Part shown: piece after piece, positions 1-7,925 of the stretch
Position numbering within the stretch: the stretch's first letter is position 1
How the letters are laid out: the number at the start of each line of letters is the position of its first letter
Assembly (NCBI GenBank): GCA_937948985.1
Contig: CALFAK010000118.1
Coordinates: 1 to 32,692 of the forward strand
DNA from: an uncultured Neomegalonema sp.
GTDB lineage: Bacteria; Pseudomonadota; Alphaproteobacteria; Rhodobacterales; Rhodobacteraceae
DNA length: 32,692 nucleotides
Direction of reading: 5' to 3'
Position numbers and translations under genes: made by a program
The notes under the pieces: model-generated
What the model was told of the DNA's origin: nothing
What the model saw: the letters and a program-made list of their open reading frames with translations, nothing else
The model's database searches: none

Positions 1-1142
1 CAATCGTCCACCGAGAAAGTCAGCGGCAGGCGCATGTCGAAGAGGCGGGACAGGATGCGGTCGGTTTCGGGCATCGCTTGTGCTTCGACGTAGCGCCAGC
101 TGCTGTGGTTGGAGGTGTAGCCGTGGGGTTGGGGCGCGCCGAACCATTTCAGCTCGACCCCGCGTGATGCGGTGAGGGCGAGGAAATCGCTGACCTGAGC
201 GTCAGTCAGGGCGGGCGCGCGGAATTGGATCGAGCTGCCAACATGAGTTTCGGCCTGTGGAATATCACGGGTGGCGACGCCGGGGATGGTGCGCAACACG
301 TCTTCGATGGCGCGGTAACGGGCGTTCCAGCGTTCGACTTGTTGCGACAGGACGGCCAGCTGCGGGCGCAGGATCGCGGCGCGGAGGTTATCCATCCGGC
401 TGGAGCCGTTGGGCATATCGAGGCGCGCGTCGGCATAGGCGCTGGCGTCCGGTCCCGCAGCATGGCGGTCGTGCAGCATATAGCTGCCTGAGCGGATTGT
501 GGCGCGGGCCATGAGCTCGGCATCGTCGGTCGTCAGAAAACCGCCCTCGCCGGAATTGACGTGCTTGTAGGTCTGTGTCGAAAAGCAACCCGCTTTGCCG
601 AATGTGCCCGACGGCTTGCCCCGCCAAGCGCCGCCCATCGTGTGGGCGCAATCCTCGATGAGAGTGAGATTGTTGGCGGTGCAGATGGTGACAACCTCGT
701 CCATATCCGCCAAATGGCCGCGCATGTGACTGAGCATCAGGACCGCGCCGGGGTTGGCGGCGGCTTTGGTGGTCAGATCCGCGAGGTCTATGGTCATGTT
801 ATCCGTGGTCTCAACCAAGACAGGCTTGCCTCCCGCGACGTGGATTGCACCCGGCACCGGAGAAAGAGTAAAGGCGTTGGTCAGGACGGGCGCGCCGCGC
901 TCCAGCCCGCAAGCGCTGAGCGCGATCTGCATGGCCGTGCCGCCGGACCCTGTGGCTAGGCAGTAAGGAACGCCTATCGAGGCGGCAAATTCCTTTTCGA
1001 GCAGCGCCGTCTCGCCCTCTTCACCGGAGGCGACATTATAACGGTGCAGGCGGCCTGAGCGCATGACGGCAATCGCAGCTTCGATAGCGGCTTCGGGGAG
1101 GGCTTCCTGTTGGGTGAAGTTGCCAGTGAATGTGCGCGGCAT
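1..1142 (-). CDS. DegT/DnrJ/EryC1/StrS-family PLP aminotransferase (3' end cut by window edge)
   Basis: The reverse-strand frame is open from an ATG at 1142 to the left edge, giving about 380 residues without a stop, so the C-terminus is missing. The family makes amino sugars or other amines by PLP-dependent transamination of keto substrates. The aspartate that contacts the PLP ring nitrogen is in IEDCAH (about residues 162-167), and the PLP lysine is K193 in TYKHVNSGEGG, the usual family signature. An AGGACAGGGA stretch lies just upstream of the ATG as ribosome binding site. It follows the BCCT transporter gene on the same strand but is separated from it by an intrinsic terminator (1161-1197), so it may have its own promoter or depend on readthrough. 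The substrate cannot be told from sequence. The family call is firm; a role with the neighbouring transporter and HpsN-like enzyme is only a suggestion from proximity. Confidence 0.88.
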   Translation of the reverse strand, partial: MPRTFTGNFTQQEALPEAAIEAAIAVMRSGRLHRYNVASGEEGETALLEKEFAASIGVPYCLATGSGGTAMQIALSACGLERGAPVLTNAFTLSPVPGAIHVAGGKPVLVETTDNMTIDLADLTTKAAANPGAVLMLSHMRGHLADMDEVVTICTANNLTLIEDCAHTMGGAWRGKPSGTFGKAGCFSTQTYKHVNSGEGGFLTTDDAELMARATIRSGSYMLHDRHAAGPDASAYADARLDMPNGSSRMDNLRAAILRPQLAVLSQQVERWNARYRAIEDVLRTIPGVATRDIPQAETHVGSSIQFRAPALTDAQVSDFLALTASRGVELKWFGAPQPHGYTSNHSSWRYVEAQAMPETDRILSRLFDMRLPLTFSVDD

Positions 1143-1160
1143 CGTGTGTTCCCTGTCCTG

Positions 1161-1197
1161 AAATAAAATGGGCCGCGCAGTGTTTGCTGCGCGGCCC
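1161..1197 (-). terminator. Intrinsic terminator after the BCCT transporter gene
   Basis: A perfect 10-bp stem, GGGCCGCGCA (1170-1179) pairing with TGCGCGGCCC (1188-1197), with an 8-nt loop. Read on the minus strand it is followed by ATTTTATTT, a U-rich tract. It lies 24 nt past the transporter stop codon and before the aminotransferase start. Confidence 0.8.
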
Positions 1198-1220
1198 GGT
1201 TTCAGTCAAGACGGAAGGCT

Positions 1221-2897
1221 TTATTCAGCAGGTGAGACAACCGGATCGACGGTTACCGAGGTAACGCCGGCAGCCTCACGGCGGCCATCGTTGAAGATTG
1301 CCTTGATCAAAGCGATGCACATCAGGGCCATGACGACCGAGAATGGCAACGCGCCGATCACCATCGCCGTTTGAATGGCTCCCGTACCGCCTGAGATCAG
1401 CAAGCCGCCGACAACCAACGCCAGAGCAGCACCCCAGAAGAGGATGTGTGGACGTGCTTTCGGGCCTTCATCACCAGCGGCGTTGATGGTGTTCACGATC
1501 AATACAGCCGAGTCAGCCGAGGTCACGAGGAACGTCATCAGCAGAACCACGATCATGACCGCCATGCCCCAAGACAAGGCTTCCGAGATCGGTGCCAGCA
1601 TGAACTCGGTCATTGCAAAGATCTTATCGCCATTGGCGGCATCAAGGATCAGCCCGTTGGCATCACCGTTCAGCTCAAGATCAATCGCCGTACCACCGGC
1701 CCATGCGAACCAGACAAAGCACATCAGGGCAGGTACGATCATCGCGCCGAGAACGAATTCACGGATGGTGCGGCCACGCGAGATACGCGCAAGGAACAGG
1801 CCGACGAAAGGCGCAAACGCGATCCACCATGCCCAGTAGAACACAGGCCACCAGCCTTGCCACTGCGTCAGCAGGAATGCCTCGGAACCTTCGACACCGT
1901 CAGAGCGGAAGACGTTGAAGCTCAAGCCCGGCAGCGCGACGATGTAATCGAAAATCCCGACGAAGAATGCCGAAGCACCAAAGAAGGTCGCACCGAAGAT
2001 AATGAAAAATCCGAGCAGGATGATCGACAACACCATGTTGATGTTCGACAACCACTTAATGCCTTTACCGACCCCGGACAGCGCCGACAGTGTCGAAGCG
2101 CCCATAATGACTGCCAGAGCTACGATAATACCCATCGTTGTCGCAGAGCCGTCTTCCAGCGCAAGGCCGCTGAAGCCGATACGGGTGAGACCTGCCACGA
2201 ACTGTTCAACACCAAAGCCGAGCGTCTGCGCCACACCGAGAATGGTTGCGACAACGGCGACGATATCAATGATGTGACCCAAGTTACCCGACAACGCTTT
2301 CCCGAACAGGGGTGTCAGCGAGGAGCGGATGGTCAGGGGCAGACCACGACGATAGCTGAAGAAAGCCAGTGACAGACCCGCAATCGCGTAACAGGCCCAA
2401 GCGCCAAATCCCCAGTGCAGGTAAGACCAGATATAAGCCTCGCGCACGTTATCAGCAGCAAGGGTGGTCGTTTCGCCCATGATTACAGCCGGATTGTTTT
2501 TGAAGTGAGCGACGGGTTCCGCAACCGCCCATGTCAACATGCCGACACCGATACCGGCGCCAAACATCATTGAGAACCATGAGAAGTTGGAGAATTCAGG
2601 CTTCTCACCAGCCGCGCCGAGGTTCAAGCGCCCCGCTGCAGGCCATATCGCCAGTCCGATACAGACGATCACAAATGCGGCCACTACCCAGATGTACCAT
2701 GCCGCAAACTTCGCCAGAATGGCGGTGTTCCAGTTACCAAGAACGGTGCCCGCTTCAGCTGGCCAGACGATACACCAGACAACGAGCATACTGATGATGA
2801 TCTTACTCACCACCGTCACATTAACACTGAAGCCGCTGTAAAAACCGGTGTCAGCAGTTTTAATATGCAACTCAGATAATGGAGGTTTTATAGACAT
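1221..2897 (-). CDS. BCCT-family betaine/carnitine/choline-type transporter
   Basis: A 558-residue polytopic membrane protein with about twelve hydrophobic segments, the usual size for the family. The glycine-rich stretch GAGIGVGM (113-120), followed by WAVAEP, matches the substrate and sodium-site helix of BCCT carriers. The aromatic box and family signature WWPVFYWAWWIAF...LARISRGRTIREF lies at about 349-381. BCCT proteins import quaternary amines or related zwitterions such as glycine betaine, choline, carnitine or DMSP, using Na+ or H+ gradients. Short N- and C-terminal tails argue against a large osmosensing extension like that of BetP. An AAGGGGAG ribosome binding site precedes the ATG. 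The gene lies downstream of the HpsN-like gene on the same strand, with a hairpin-containing gap of 424 nt. The exact substrate is unknown; a C3-sulfonate or betaine that feeds the HpsN-like enzyme is a guess. Confidence 0.93.
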   Translation of the reverse strand: MSIKPPLSELHIKTADTGFYSGFSVNVTVVSKIIISMLVVWCIVWPAEAGTVLGNWNTAILAKFAAWYIWVVAAFVIVCIGLAIWPAAGRLNLGAAGEKPEFSNFSWFSMMFGAGIGVGMLTWAVAEPVAHFKNNPAVIMGETTTLAADNVREAYIWSYLHWGFGAWACYAIAGLSLAFFSYRRGLPLTIRSSLTPLFGKALSGNLGHIIDIVAVVATILGVAQTLGFGVEQFVAGLTRIGFSGLALEDGSATTMGIIVALAVIMGASTLSALSGVGKGIKWLSNINMVLSIILLGFFIIFGATFFGASAFFVGIFDYIVALPGLSFNVFRSDGVEGSEAFLLTQWQGWWPVFYWAWWIAFAPFVGLFLARISRGRTIREFVLGAMIVPALMCFVWFAWAGGTAIDLELNGDANGLILDAANGDKIFAMTEFMLAPISEALSWGMAVMIVVLLMTFLVTSADSAVLIVNTINAAGDEGPKARPHILFWGAALALVVGGLLISGGTGAIQTAMVIGALPFSVVMALMCIALIKAIFNDGRREAAGVTSVTVDPVVSPAE

Positions 2898-3148
2898 TAT
2901 TTTCTCCCCTTAAAAAACATTAATGAAAGCCTACACCTTATGTGGATATTGGCAATGGGAGCGTGCACGTTAGTGTCTTGCGGCGGTGCATCGGATGAAT
3001 TTCATCAGTGTGAGCAGGCAGTCAAATTTTTACCCGCATGCGCCTGCCATGAGCCGCCCATTTCATCGGTGAATGAATTTTTGTGGGATAATTTCACGAG
3101 TGCGAAATCGAACAAAACACCGGACAATATTTTTCCGGCGATAAATTA

Positions 3149-3186
3149 GCACTGGAGCCATAAAGTCGGTGGTTTGGCTCCAGTGC
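3149..3186. terminator. Hairpin, possible terminator of the HpsN-like gene
   Basis: A perfect 12-bp stem with a 14-nt loop lies about 135 nt downstream of the hpsN-like stop codon on the minus strand. On that strand the stem is followed by TAATTTAT, only weakly U-rich, so the terminator role is uncertain. Confidence 0.4.
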
Positions 3187-3207
3187 AGGCCGTTAGGATA
3201 TCAAGGC

Positions 3208-3280
3208 CAATTGAGGAAACGCATTTGCGTCGTTTGCGATCCGTCAGATCGCAAATGCTTATAATACGCATCCTCAGTTG
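3208..3280. repeat. Nested imperfect inverted repeat downstream of the HpsN-like gene
   Basis: The outer arms CAATTGAGG (3208-3216) and CCTCAGTTG (3272-3280) pair with one mismatch. An inner perfect hairpin, TTTGCGATC (3233-3241) with GATCGCAAA (3247-3255), has a 5-nt loop. This is consistent with a structured 3' region or a small palindromic repeat. Confidence 0.45.
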
Positions 3281-3321
3281 TTTCCAGTTATAGCGTCTGA
3301 TCTATTTTGCCAGCAGCGAAT

Positions 3322-4632
3322 TCAATCGCCCGATGCGCTGAGGTCGAAATTGACGCCGGGGAAGTACTTCTCAAGCCGGATGTCGGCTGTGCGGGCGTGG
3401 CCCTCCATGCCCTCAAGACGCGAAATGCGGGCGGTTGCCTCGGCGACAGGGCGGGATGCCTCGCGGGTGGCGCGCTGCCATGTGACCAGCTTCATGTACT
3501 TGTGTACGCTGAGGCCGCCCGTGTAGCGCGCCGCGCCGGAGGTGGGCAGGACGTGGTTTGTACCCGATGCCTTGTCGCCGAAAGCAACTGTGGTTTCTTC
3601 GCCGAGGAACAGGGAGCCATAGCAGTTTAGCCGATTGAGCCACCAATCAAGGTCTTCGGCCTGAACAGTAAGGTGTTCAGGGGCGATTTTGTCGGAGGTT
3701 TGTGCGACTTCCTCGCGGGTGTCGCAGAGGATGACCTCAGCGTAGTCGCGCCATGCGGCTTCGGCGTTTTTGCTGTTGAGTTCAGGCAGCGAGGCGATCA
3801 TCCCCGGCACAAGCTCCATCACCTTTTCAGCCAGTGCGCGGTCGGTGGTGGCGAGCCAGACGGGTGAGTTATAGCCGTGCTCGGCCTGACCGACCAGGTC
3901 CCATGCAACGATATGCGGGTCCGCTGTCTCGTCGGCAAGGATCAGGCTGTCGGTGGGTCCGGCGAACATGTCGATGCCGACGCGCCCGAACAGGATGCGC
4001 TTGGCTTCGGCGACGAACTGGTTGCCGGGGCCGACGAGGATGTCGGATTTCGGCAGACCGAACAGGCCGAATGCCATTGCCGCGATGCCTTGTACGCCGC
4101 CGAGGGCGAGGATGGTATCCGCGCCGCAGATATCGGCTGTGTAGAGGATGGCGGGGTGGACGCCCGTATCAGGACGTGGGGGCGAGCAAGCCGAGATGTG
4201 CTTCACGCCTGCGACTTTGGCGGTGGTCACGGTCATCATGGCGCTGGCGATGTGGGCGTAGCGGCCACCGGGCGCATAGCAGCCCGCCGCGTCGCAGGGG
4301 ATTGCTTTCTGACCCGCGATGAGGCCCGGAATAACCTCCATCTGCATATCGGTGATGGTGGCTTTCTGGGCCTCGGCAAAGCGGCGCACGTTGTCATGGG
4401 CGAAGCGGATGTCGTCTTTCAGCTTTTGCGGAACTTTCGCAGCCGCCTCGTCCAACTCGGCGCGGGTGACGACGATGTTACCTTGGTATTTGTCGAATTT
4501 CTCGGCGTAGCGCTTGGCCGCGTCATCGCCGCCCGCTTCAATCTCGTTCAAGATCGCCTGCACGGTATCGCGGACATCATCTGCCCCGGTTGCGGATGTC
4601 TTGGGTGCGGTCTTGAGATAAGTGATAGCCAT
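3322..4632 (-). CDS. hpsN: Histidinol-dehydrogenase-family enzyme, HpsN-like (sulfopropanediol 3-dehydrogenase type)
   Basis: A 436-residue protein of the HisD fold. By family knowledge HpsN oxidises (R)-2,3-dihydroxypropane-1-sulfonate to sulfolactate with NAD+, while true HisD makes histidine from histidinol. All expected zinc ligands are visible: Q249 and H252 (VGQAEHG), D353 (FGDKASG) and H412 (MEGHART). The catalytic pair is E319-H320 (APEHL). The start MAITYLK, the AEDLDWWLNRL segment and the VHKYMK...WQRATR tail resemble the HpsN subgroup as I remember it rather than biosynthetic HisD, and no other his genes are nearby. An AGGGGG ribosome binding site precedes the ATG. The companion dehydrogenases HpsO and HpsP and the TRAP carrier HpsKLM are not in view; a BCCT carrier follows instead. 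HisD-fold membership is firm; the substrate is inferred. Confidence 0.8.
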   Translation of the reverse strand: MAITYLKTAPKTSATGADDVRDTVQAILNEIEAGGDDAAKRYAEKFDKYQGNIVVTRAELDEAAAKVPQKLKDDIRFAHDNVRRFAEAQKATITDMQMEVIPGLIAGQKAIPCDAAGCYAPGGRYAHIASAMMTVTTAKVAGVKHISACSPPRPDTGVHPAILYTADICGADTILALGGVQGIAAMAFGLFGLPKSDILVGPGNQFVAEAKRILFGRVGIDMFAGPTDSLILADETADPHIVAWDLVGQAEHGYNSPVWLATTDRALAEKVMELVPGMIASLPELNSKNAEAAWRDYAEVILCDTREEVAQTSDKIAPEHLTVQAEDLDWWLNRLNCYGSLFLGEETTVAFGDKASGTNHVLPTSGAARYTGGLSVHKYMKLVTWQRATREASRPVAEATARISRLEGMEGHARTADIRLEKYFPGVNFDLSASGD

Positions 4633-4654
4633 ATGCGTCGTCCCCCTGGATCAT

Positions 4655-4669
4655 ATTGATCGAATCAAT
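4655..4669. promoter_or_regulatory. Candidate operator upstream of the HpsN-like gene
   Basis: A perfect inverted repeat, ATTGAT-CGA-ATCAAT, lies 23 nt upstream of the hpsN-like start codon. Its size and symmetry suit a dimeric repressor, and its position just before the ribosome binding site suits transcriptional control. No regulator gene lies in the window, so the link is an inference. Confidence 0.35.
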
Positions 4670-4859
4670 CTTGGCGTTCAGTTAGCAAAATTCCAGAACG
4701 ATTGCGATGAGTCTTATATAAGTTATATTCTATAAGTATGCGCCGTACAGGTGCAATCTGACGCAGTCATTTTTGATCCACGCTTTCGTGGAGAACAGGT
4801 GCGGGTAGAAAATTCGGATCAGATTGAGCGCGAAACCGCCTTGCAGGAAGCGAGACCGG

Positions 4860-4881
4860 ATACTCCGCCTGCGCGGAGTAT
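4860..4881. repeat. REP-like hairpin
   Basis: A perfect 9-bp stem, ATACTCCGC (4860-4868) with GCGGAGTAT (4873-4881), and a 4-nt loop in an intergenic gap. The form is that of short extragenic palindromes common in proteobacteria. Only one copy is seen in this window. Confidence 0.45.
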
Positions 4882-4985
4882 GACATATGGTTTTATTGGA
4901 TATTGTAAGCAGATCAGCATAGGCGACACGCGTGCGTTTCTGTGAGATGCAGGGGCGTATAAAATCAGCCGCGCGAGACCCGTAT

Positions 4986-5843
4986 ATGAAACCGTTGGAT
5001 ATTCTGATCGCCCTCGCGGTTCCTGTGCTATGGGGCATGGGGTTGGTGATTTCCAAGCCCGCCGTGGACAGTTTTCCGCCCATTCTGTTAATGGCGTTGC
5101 GTTTTACGCTGACGGCACTGCTGATGGTTTGGTTTGTGCCGATCCCGCGCGGTGTGTTGGGGAAACTGGCGTTGGCGGCGCTGGTGGGGTCAACACTGCA
5201 ATACGGGCTGACGTTTAACGGGCTGAGGCTGTTGGATGCGGGATCGACCGCGCTGATCGTACAGTCTGAGGTGGTGTTTCTGGTACTGATCGCTGCGCTG
5301 ATGCTGGGTGAGCGTATGACGGTGCAGAAGTGGTTCGGGATGGTGGTGGCATTTGCCGGGCTGTTGATCGTGTTCGGCGCGCCGCGAATGCAGGGCCAAG
5401 AGTTGGGCATCGGCCTCGTGCTGGGCGGCGCGTTTATGTGGGCGCTGGGGCAAGTGATGATCCGTAAGATCGGCGCGCTGGGCGGTATGACGACGATTGC
5501 GTGGATCGCCGTGTTCGCGGCGCCGCAGCTGTGGATTGCATCGTTTATTATGGAAGGCAACCCCGCGCCGCATCTGGCCGGAACCGGATGGATGGTGTGG
5601 GGTGCGGTGGTTTATCTGGCGGTTATGATGACGGCGCTCGCCTATACCTGTTGGTATCACGTGCTTGGCCGCTATGAGGCGAGCCGTGTGGGGCCGTTCA
5701 TCCTGCTGACGCCGATCACCTCGGTACTGGGCGGGTGGCTGTTTCTGGGAGAGCCGCTGTCATTGGAGATTTTGCTGGGCGGGAGCGTGCTGATCGCAGG
5801 GGTGGCGCTGCTGGTGGTGGAGCAGCGGGTGCGCGCGGCTTGA
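4986..5843 (+). CDS. EamA/DMT-family exporter
   Basis: A protein of 285 residues when started at the ATG at 4986 (MKPLDILIALAVPVLWG), which begins directly with the first membrane segment. The frame is open further upstream to 4932, but the extra 18 residues are charged and do not resemble the family start. About ten hydrophobic helices are arranged as two repeated EamA halves, with the conserved E of EVVFLVLIAALMLGER closing the first half and LGWLFLGEPLSLE-like sequence near the end of the second. DMT exporters move amino acids, metabolites or drugs out of the cell; the closest named relatives by eye are O-acetylserine/cysteine exporters, but the substrate cannot be assigned. It converges on the HNH endonuclease gene, whose stop is 3 nt away. 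Confidence 0.88.
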   Translation: MKPLDILIALAVPVLWGMGLVISKPAVDSFPPILLMALRFTLTALLMVWFVPIPRGVLGKLALAALVGSTLQYGLTFNGLRLLDAGSTALIVQSEVVFLVLIAALMLGERMTVQKWFGMVVAFAGLLIVFGAPRMQGQELGIGLVLGGAFMWALGQVMIRKIGALGGMTTIAWIAVFAAPQLWIASFIMEGNPAPHLAGTGWMVWGAVVYLAVMMTALAYTCWYHVLGRYEASRVGPFILLTPITSVLGGWLFLGEPLSLEILLGGSVLIAGVALLVVEQRVRAA

Positions 5844-5845
5844 TT

Positions 5846-6445
5846 TCAGGCGTCAAGCTCCGTGTCCCAGTAAAGGTAATCCAGCCAGCTTTGGTGGAGG
5901 TGGTTCGGCGGAAACTTGCGACCGACATTTTGCAACTGCATCGCCGTTGGTTTGTAGGCTTTGCGGCGCAAGTGCATGTTCGCATTCGCAATGCTGAGGT
6001 TCGCTTTGCGCAAATTGCAAGACGAGCAAGCGGCGACAACGTTTTCCCACGTCGTGCGCCCGCCTTTTGAGCGGGGAATGACATGATCAAAGGTCAGATC
6101 GCCTTGGGTGCCGCAATATTGGCAAGTGAACTCATCCCGCAGGAACAGGTTAAAGCGTGTGAAAGCGGGGTAGCGCGCGGGCTGCACGTAATCGCGCAAG
6201 GAGACAACGCTTGGCAGACGCATTGAAAAACTGGGGCTGTGAACCTCGGTTTCGTATTCGGAGACGATGTTAACGCGGTCCATAAACACGGCCTTAACCG
6301 CATCCTGCCACGGCCAAGTGGAAAGCGGAAAATAGGACAAGGGACGGTAATCAGCGTTGAGAATAAGGGCGGGATGATCGCGAAAAGCCGTGCGATTCTG
6401 CACATGCTCTATCAATCCGTTCAACGTACTTTCGCTTGCCGCCAT
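5846..6445 (-). CDS. HNH endonuclease family protein
   Basis: A 199-residue protein with a C-terminal HNH domain. The zinc-binding pairs are C108-x2-C111 (CQYCG) and C140-x2-C143 (CSSCN), and the catalytic DH is at 120-121 (FDHVIPRSKGG) with N135 (WENVV). This is the compact HNH_5-type protein common as a single chromosomal gene in alphaproteobacteria, with an N-terminal region (LNADYRPLSYFPLSTWPWQDAV) typical of that subgroup. Its function is not established; it is not adjacent to restriction or phage genes. I chose the ATG at 6445 because GGAGGA sits 6 nt before it. The frame is also open to a GTG at 6466, but the GGAGGA would then lie inside the gene. Confidence 0.88.
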   Translation of the reverse strand: MAASESTLNGLIEHVQNRTAFRDHPALILNADYRPLSYFPLSTWPWQDAVKAVFMDRVNIVSEYETEVHSPSFSMRLPSVVSLRDYVQPARYPAFTRFNLFLRDEFTCQYCGTQGDLTFDHVIPRSKGGRTTWENVVAACSSCNLRKANLSIANANMHLRRKAYKPTAMQLQNVGRKFPPNHLHQSWLDYLYWDTELDA

Positions 6446-6550
6446 CCTAAATCCTCCATCCGCCACGATGGAAGCTATATGGTGAATCGGGAGTGGTCAA
6501 TCACCATATATTGCGTTCAAGTTCGTGGCGCGCGCGAGGGACAGTGAGGA

Positions 6551-7207
6551 TCAGGTGAACCGCGCATTGAGGAACTCAACCGCCGCCACAAGCCCGCGTT
6601 CGTCAATCCCGTGACCAAGGCCGGGACGGGCCAGTGTTGTGACTTCCATTCCTGCGCCGCTGAGACCTTTTTCAGCCAGTTCCATCGACTCGAACGGAAC
6701 CACGGCGTCAGCCTGACCATGCACGAGCAGTACAGGCGGTTTGCTGCGGATTTCGGCATCAAGTGTTTCGGGCGAGAGCAAGCGGCCTGAGAAGCCGACG
6801 ATGCCCGCGAATTGGGATTCGCGGCGCGGGCCGACATGGAGCGACATCATTGTGCCTTGGGAGAAGCCGACCAGCGCAATTTTGTCGGCGGGCAAGCCGC
6901 TGCGCTCGATTTCAGCGTCCAGGAAGGCATTGAGGGCGACCTGCGCGCGGGCGAAACCGGCCATCATCTCCTCCTCGGAGGAGCCGTCGATATAGGTTAT
7001 CGGGAACCATTGCCGCCCCATCGGGGCCGCCGCGCAGGGTTCGGGGGCGTTGGGGGAAACGAACTCGGTATCAGGCATCGCGCCGCCGAGCGGCTGGGCC
7101 AGACCGATCAGGTCGTTACCGTCCGCACCATAGCCGTGCAGGAAAATCACCAGATTTTTCGCCGTGCCGGATTTCGCTTTGACCCGTGGGCCGTCAAGGA
7201 TGCTCAT
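6551..7207 (-). CDS. Phospholipase/carboxylesterase-type alpha/beta hydrolase
   Basis: A 218-residue esterase of the small carboxylesterase family (acyl-protein thioesterase-like). The catalytic triad is visible: S116 in GFSQG, D167 in HGQADAVVP and H199 in GLGHGID. The oxyanion-hole sequence LHGYGADGNDL is at 24-33. It probably hydrolyses short- to medium-chain esters in the cytoplasm; no signal peptide is seen. The ATG at 7207 is preceded by AGGAG with 6-nt spacing. An ATG 11 codons upstream (7240), 12 nt after the glycosylase stop, is the alternative start. The gene lies directly downstream of the AlkA-like gene on the same strand and is probably cotranscribed with it; no functional link is obvious. 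Confidence 0.9.
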   Translation of the reverse strand: MSILDGPRVKAKSGTAKNLVIFLHGYGADGNDLIGLAQPLGGAMPDTEFVSPNAPEPCAAAPMGRQWFPITYIDGSSEEEMMAGFARAQVALNAFLDAEIERSGLPADKIALVGFSQGTMMSLHVGPRRESQFAGIVGFSGRLLSPETLDAEIRSKPPVLLVHGQADAVVPFESMELAEKGLSGAGMEVTTLARPGLGHGIDERGLVAAVEFLNARFT

Positions 7208-7252
7208 CTCAATCTCCTGAAGTTCTTTGGGCGCGTTCATAGAGCGCGCGCC

Positions 7253-7891
7253 TCACCCTGTCACGCCCTCGCGGCCTTTTGCGGCGTGGTAATAGGTGAA
7301 GAGGACGCGTGCGGCAATGGCGCGCCAGGGCGACCAAGCCTCGGCCATCATGGCGAGTTGTTTGTCGGTGGGGCGTTCGGGCAGATCGAAGAGAATGCGC
7401 GTCGCCTCCTGCAAGGCGAGGTCTTTGGGGGCGAAGACATCGGCGCGGCCCACGCAAAACATCAGATATATTTCCGCCGTCCACGGTCCTATTCCGGTGA
7501 CGGCGGTGAGCATCTTCACGGCATCCGCGACCGGAGCGGTGACGCAGGTGTCGATGCAGAGCGTGCCGTCTGTAACGGCGGTGGCGGTTGTTTTGAAATA
7601 GCGGGCTTTCGGGCGTGAGAGGCCCAGCGCACGAAGGTCTTCGTCGCTCATGCTGAGGATTGCGGCGGGGGTGGTTGCGCCGCCCTCCTCCACCCGCCTC
7701 CAGATTCCATCAGCGGCGGCGACTGAGACTTGCTGGCCGACCAAAATGCGCAGCAACTCGGCAAATCCCGACGGGCGGCGGCGTAGGGGTGGCTCTCCTG
7801 CAAGTGCAATAGCGTCAGCAAAACGCGGCTCGAGCACAACGAGGCCCGCGACGCCCTCGCGAATATCGTCCATCGTTTCGATAATTCGCAT
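7253..7891 (-). CDS. DNA-3-methyladenine glycosylase II family (AlkA-like, HhH-GPD)
   Basis: A 212-residue base-excision DNA glycosylase of the HhH-GPD superfamily. It removes alkylated purines from DNA by cutting the N-glycosidic bond. The helix-hairpin-helix is seen at about 130-141 (AVTGIGPWTAEI), followed by the catalytic aspartate D157 in VFAPKDLALQ. The N-terminal part has the family sequence ILVGQQVSVAAA at 49-60. It lacks the extra N-terminal domain of E. coli AlkA and matches the shorter alphaproteobacterial form. AGGAG lies upstream of the ATG. Its start is only 34 nt from the start of gluQ on the opposite strand, so the two promoters must overlap. Confidence 0.9.
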   Translation of the reverse strand: MRIIETMDDIREGVAGLVVLEPRFADAIALAGEPPLRRRPSGFAELLRILVGQQVSVAAADGIWRRVEEGGATTPAAILSMSDEDLRALGLSRPKARYFKTTATAVTDGTLCIDTCVTAPVADAVKMLTAVTGIGPWTAEIYLMFCVGRADVFAPKDLALQEATRILFDLPERPTDKQLAMMAEAWSPWRAIAARVLFTYYHAAKGREGVTG

Positions 7892-7925
7892 GGCGCGGTT
7901 TCTCCTGTGCGATTAGGTTCGCCCG

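Larger units (their letters stand above)
2898..3321. other. Non-coding gap between the BCCT gene and the HpsN-like gene
   Basis: This 424-nt stretch holds the leader of the transporter and two structured elements. A perfect 12-bp inverted repeat, GCACTGGAGCCA (3149-3160) with TGGCTCCAGTGC (3175-3186), has a 14-nt loop and could end transcription of the HpsN-like gene, although a strong U tract is lacking on the minus strand. A second nested structure spans 3208-3280. The rest, nearest the transporter, is relatively AT-rich and probably holds its promoter; I see no confident -35/-10 pair. Confidence 0.6.
4633..4985. other. Divergent intergenic region with palindromes
   Basis: This 353-nt gap lies between the divergently read hpsN-like and EamA genes. 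It holds the inverted repeat at 4655-4669 near the hpsN start, an AT-rich stretch (about 4710-4740) that could supply promoters, a small hairpin TCCACG-CTTT-CGTGGA (4777-4792), and a REP-like hairpin at 4860-4881. No gene is supported here. Confidence 0.6.

Noticed and set aside
2940-3149. A 69-codon plus-strand frame upstream of the BCCT gene with a lipoprotein-like start
   Set aside because: There is no ribosome binding site, it ends where a hairpin begins, and it overlaps the probable transporter promoter. The cysteine-containing start looks accidental.
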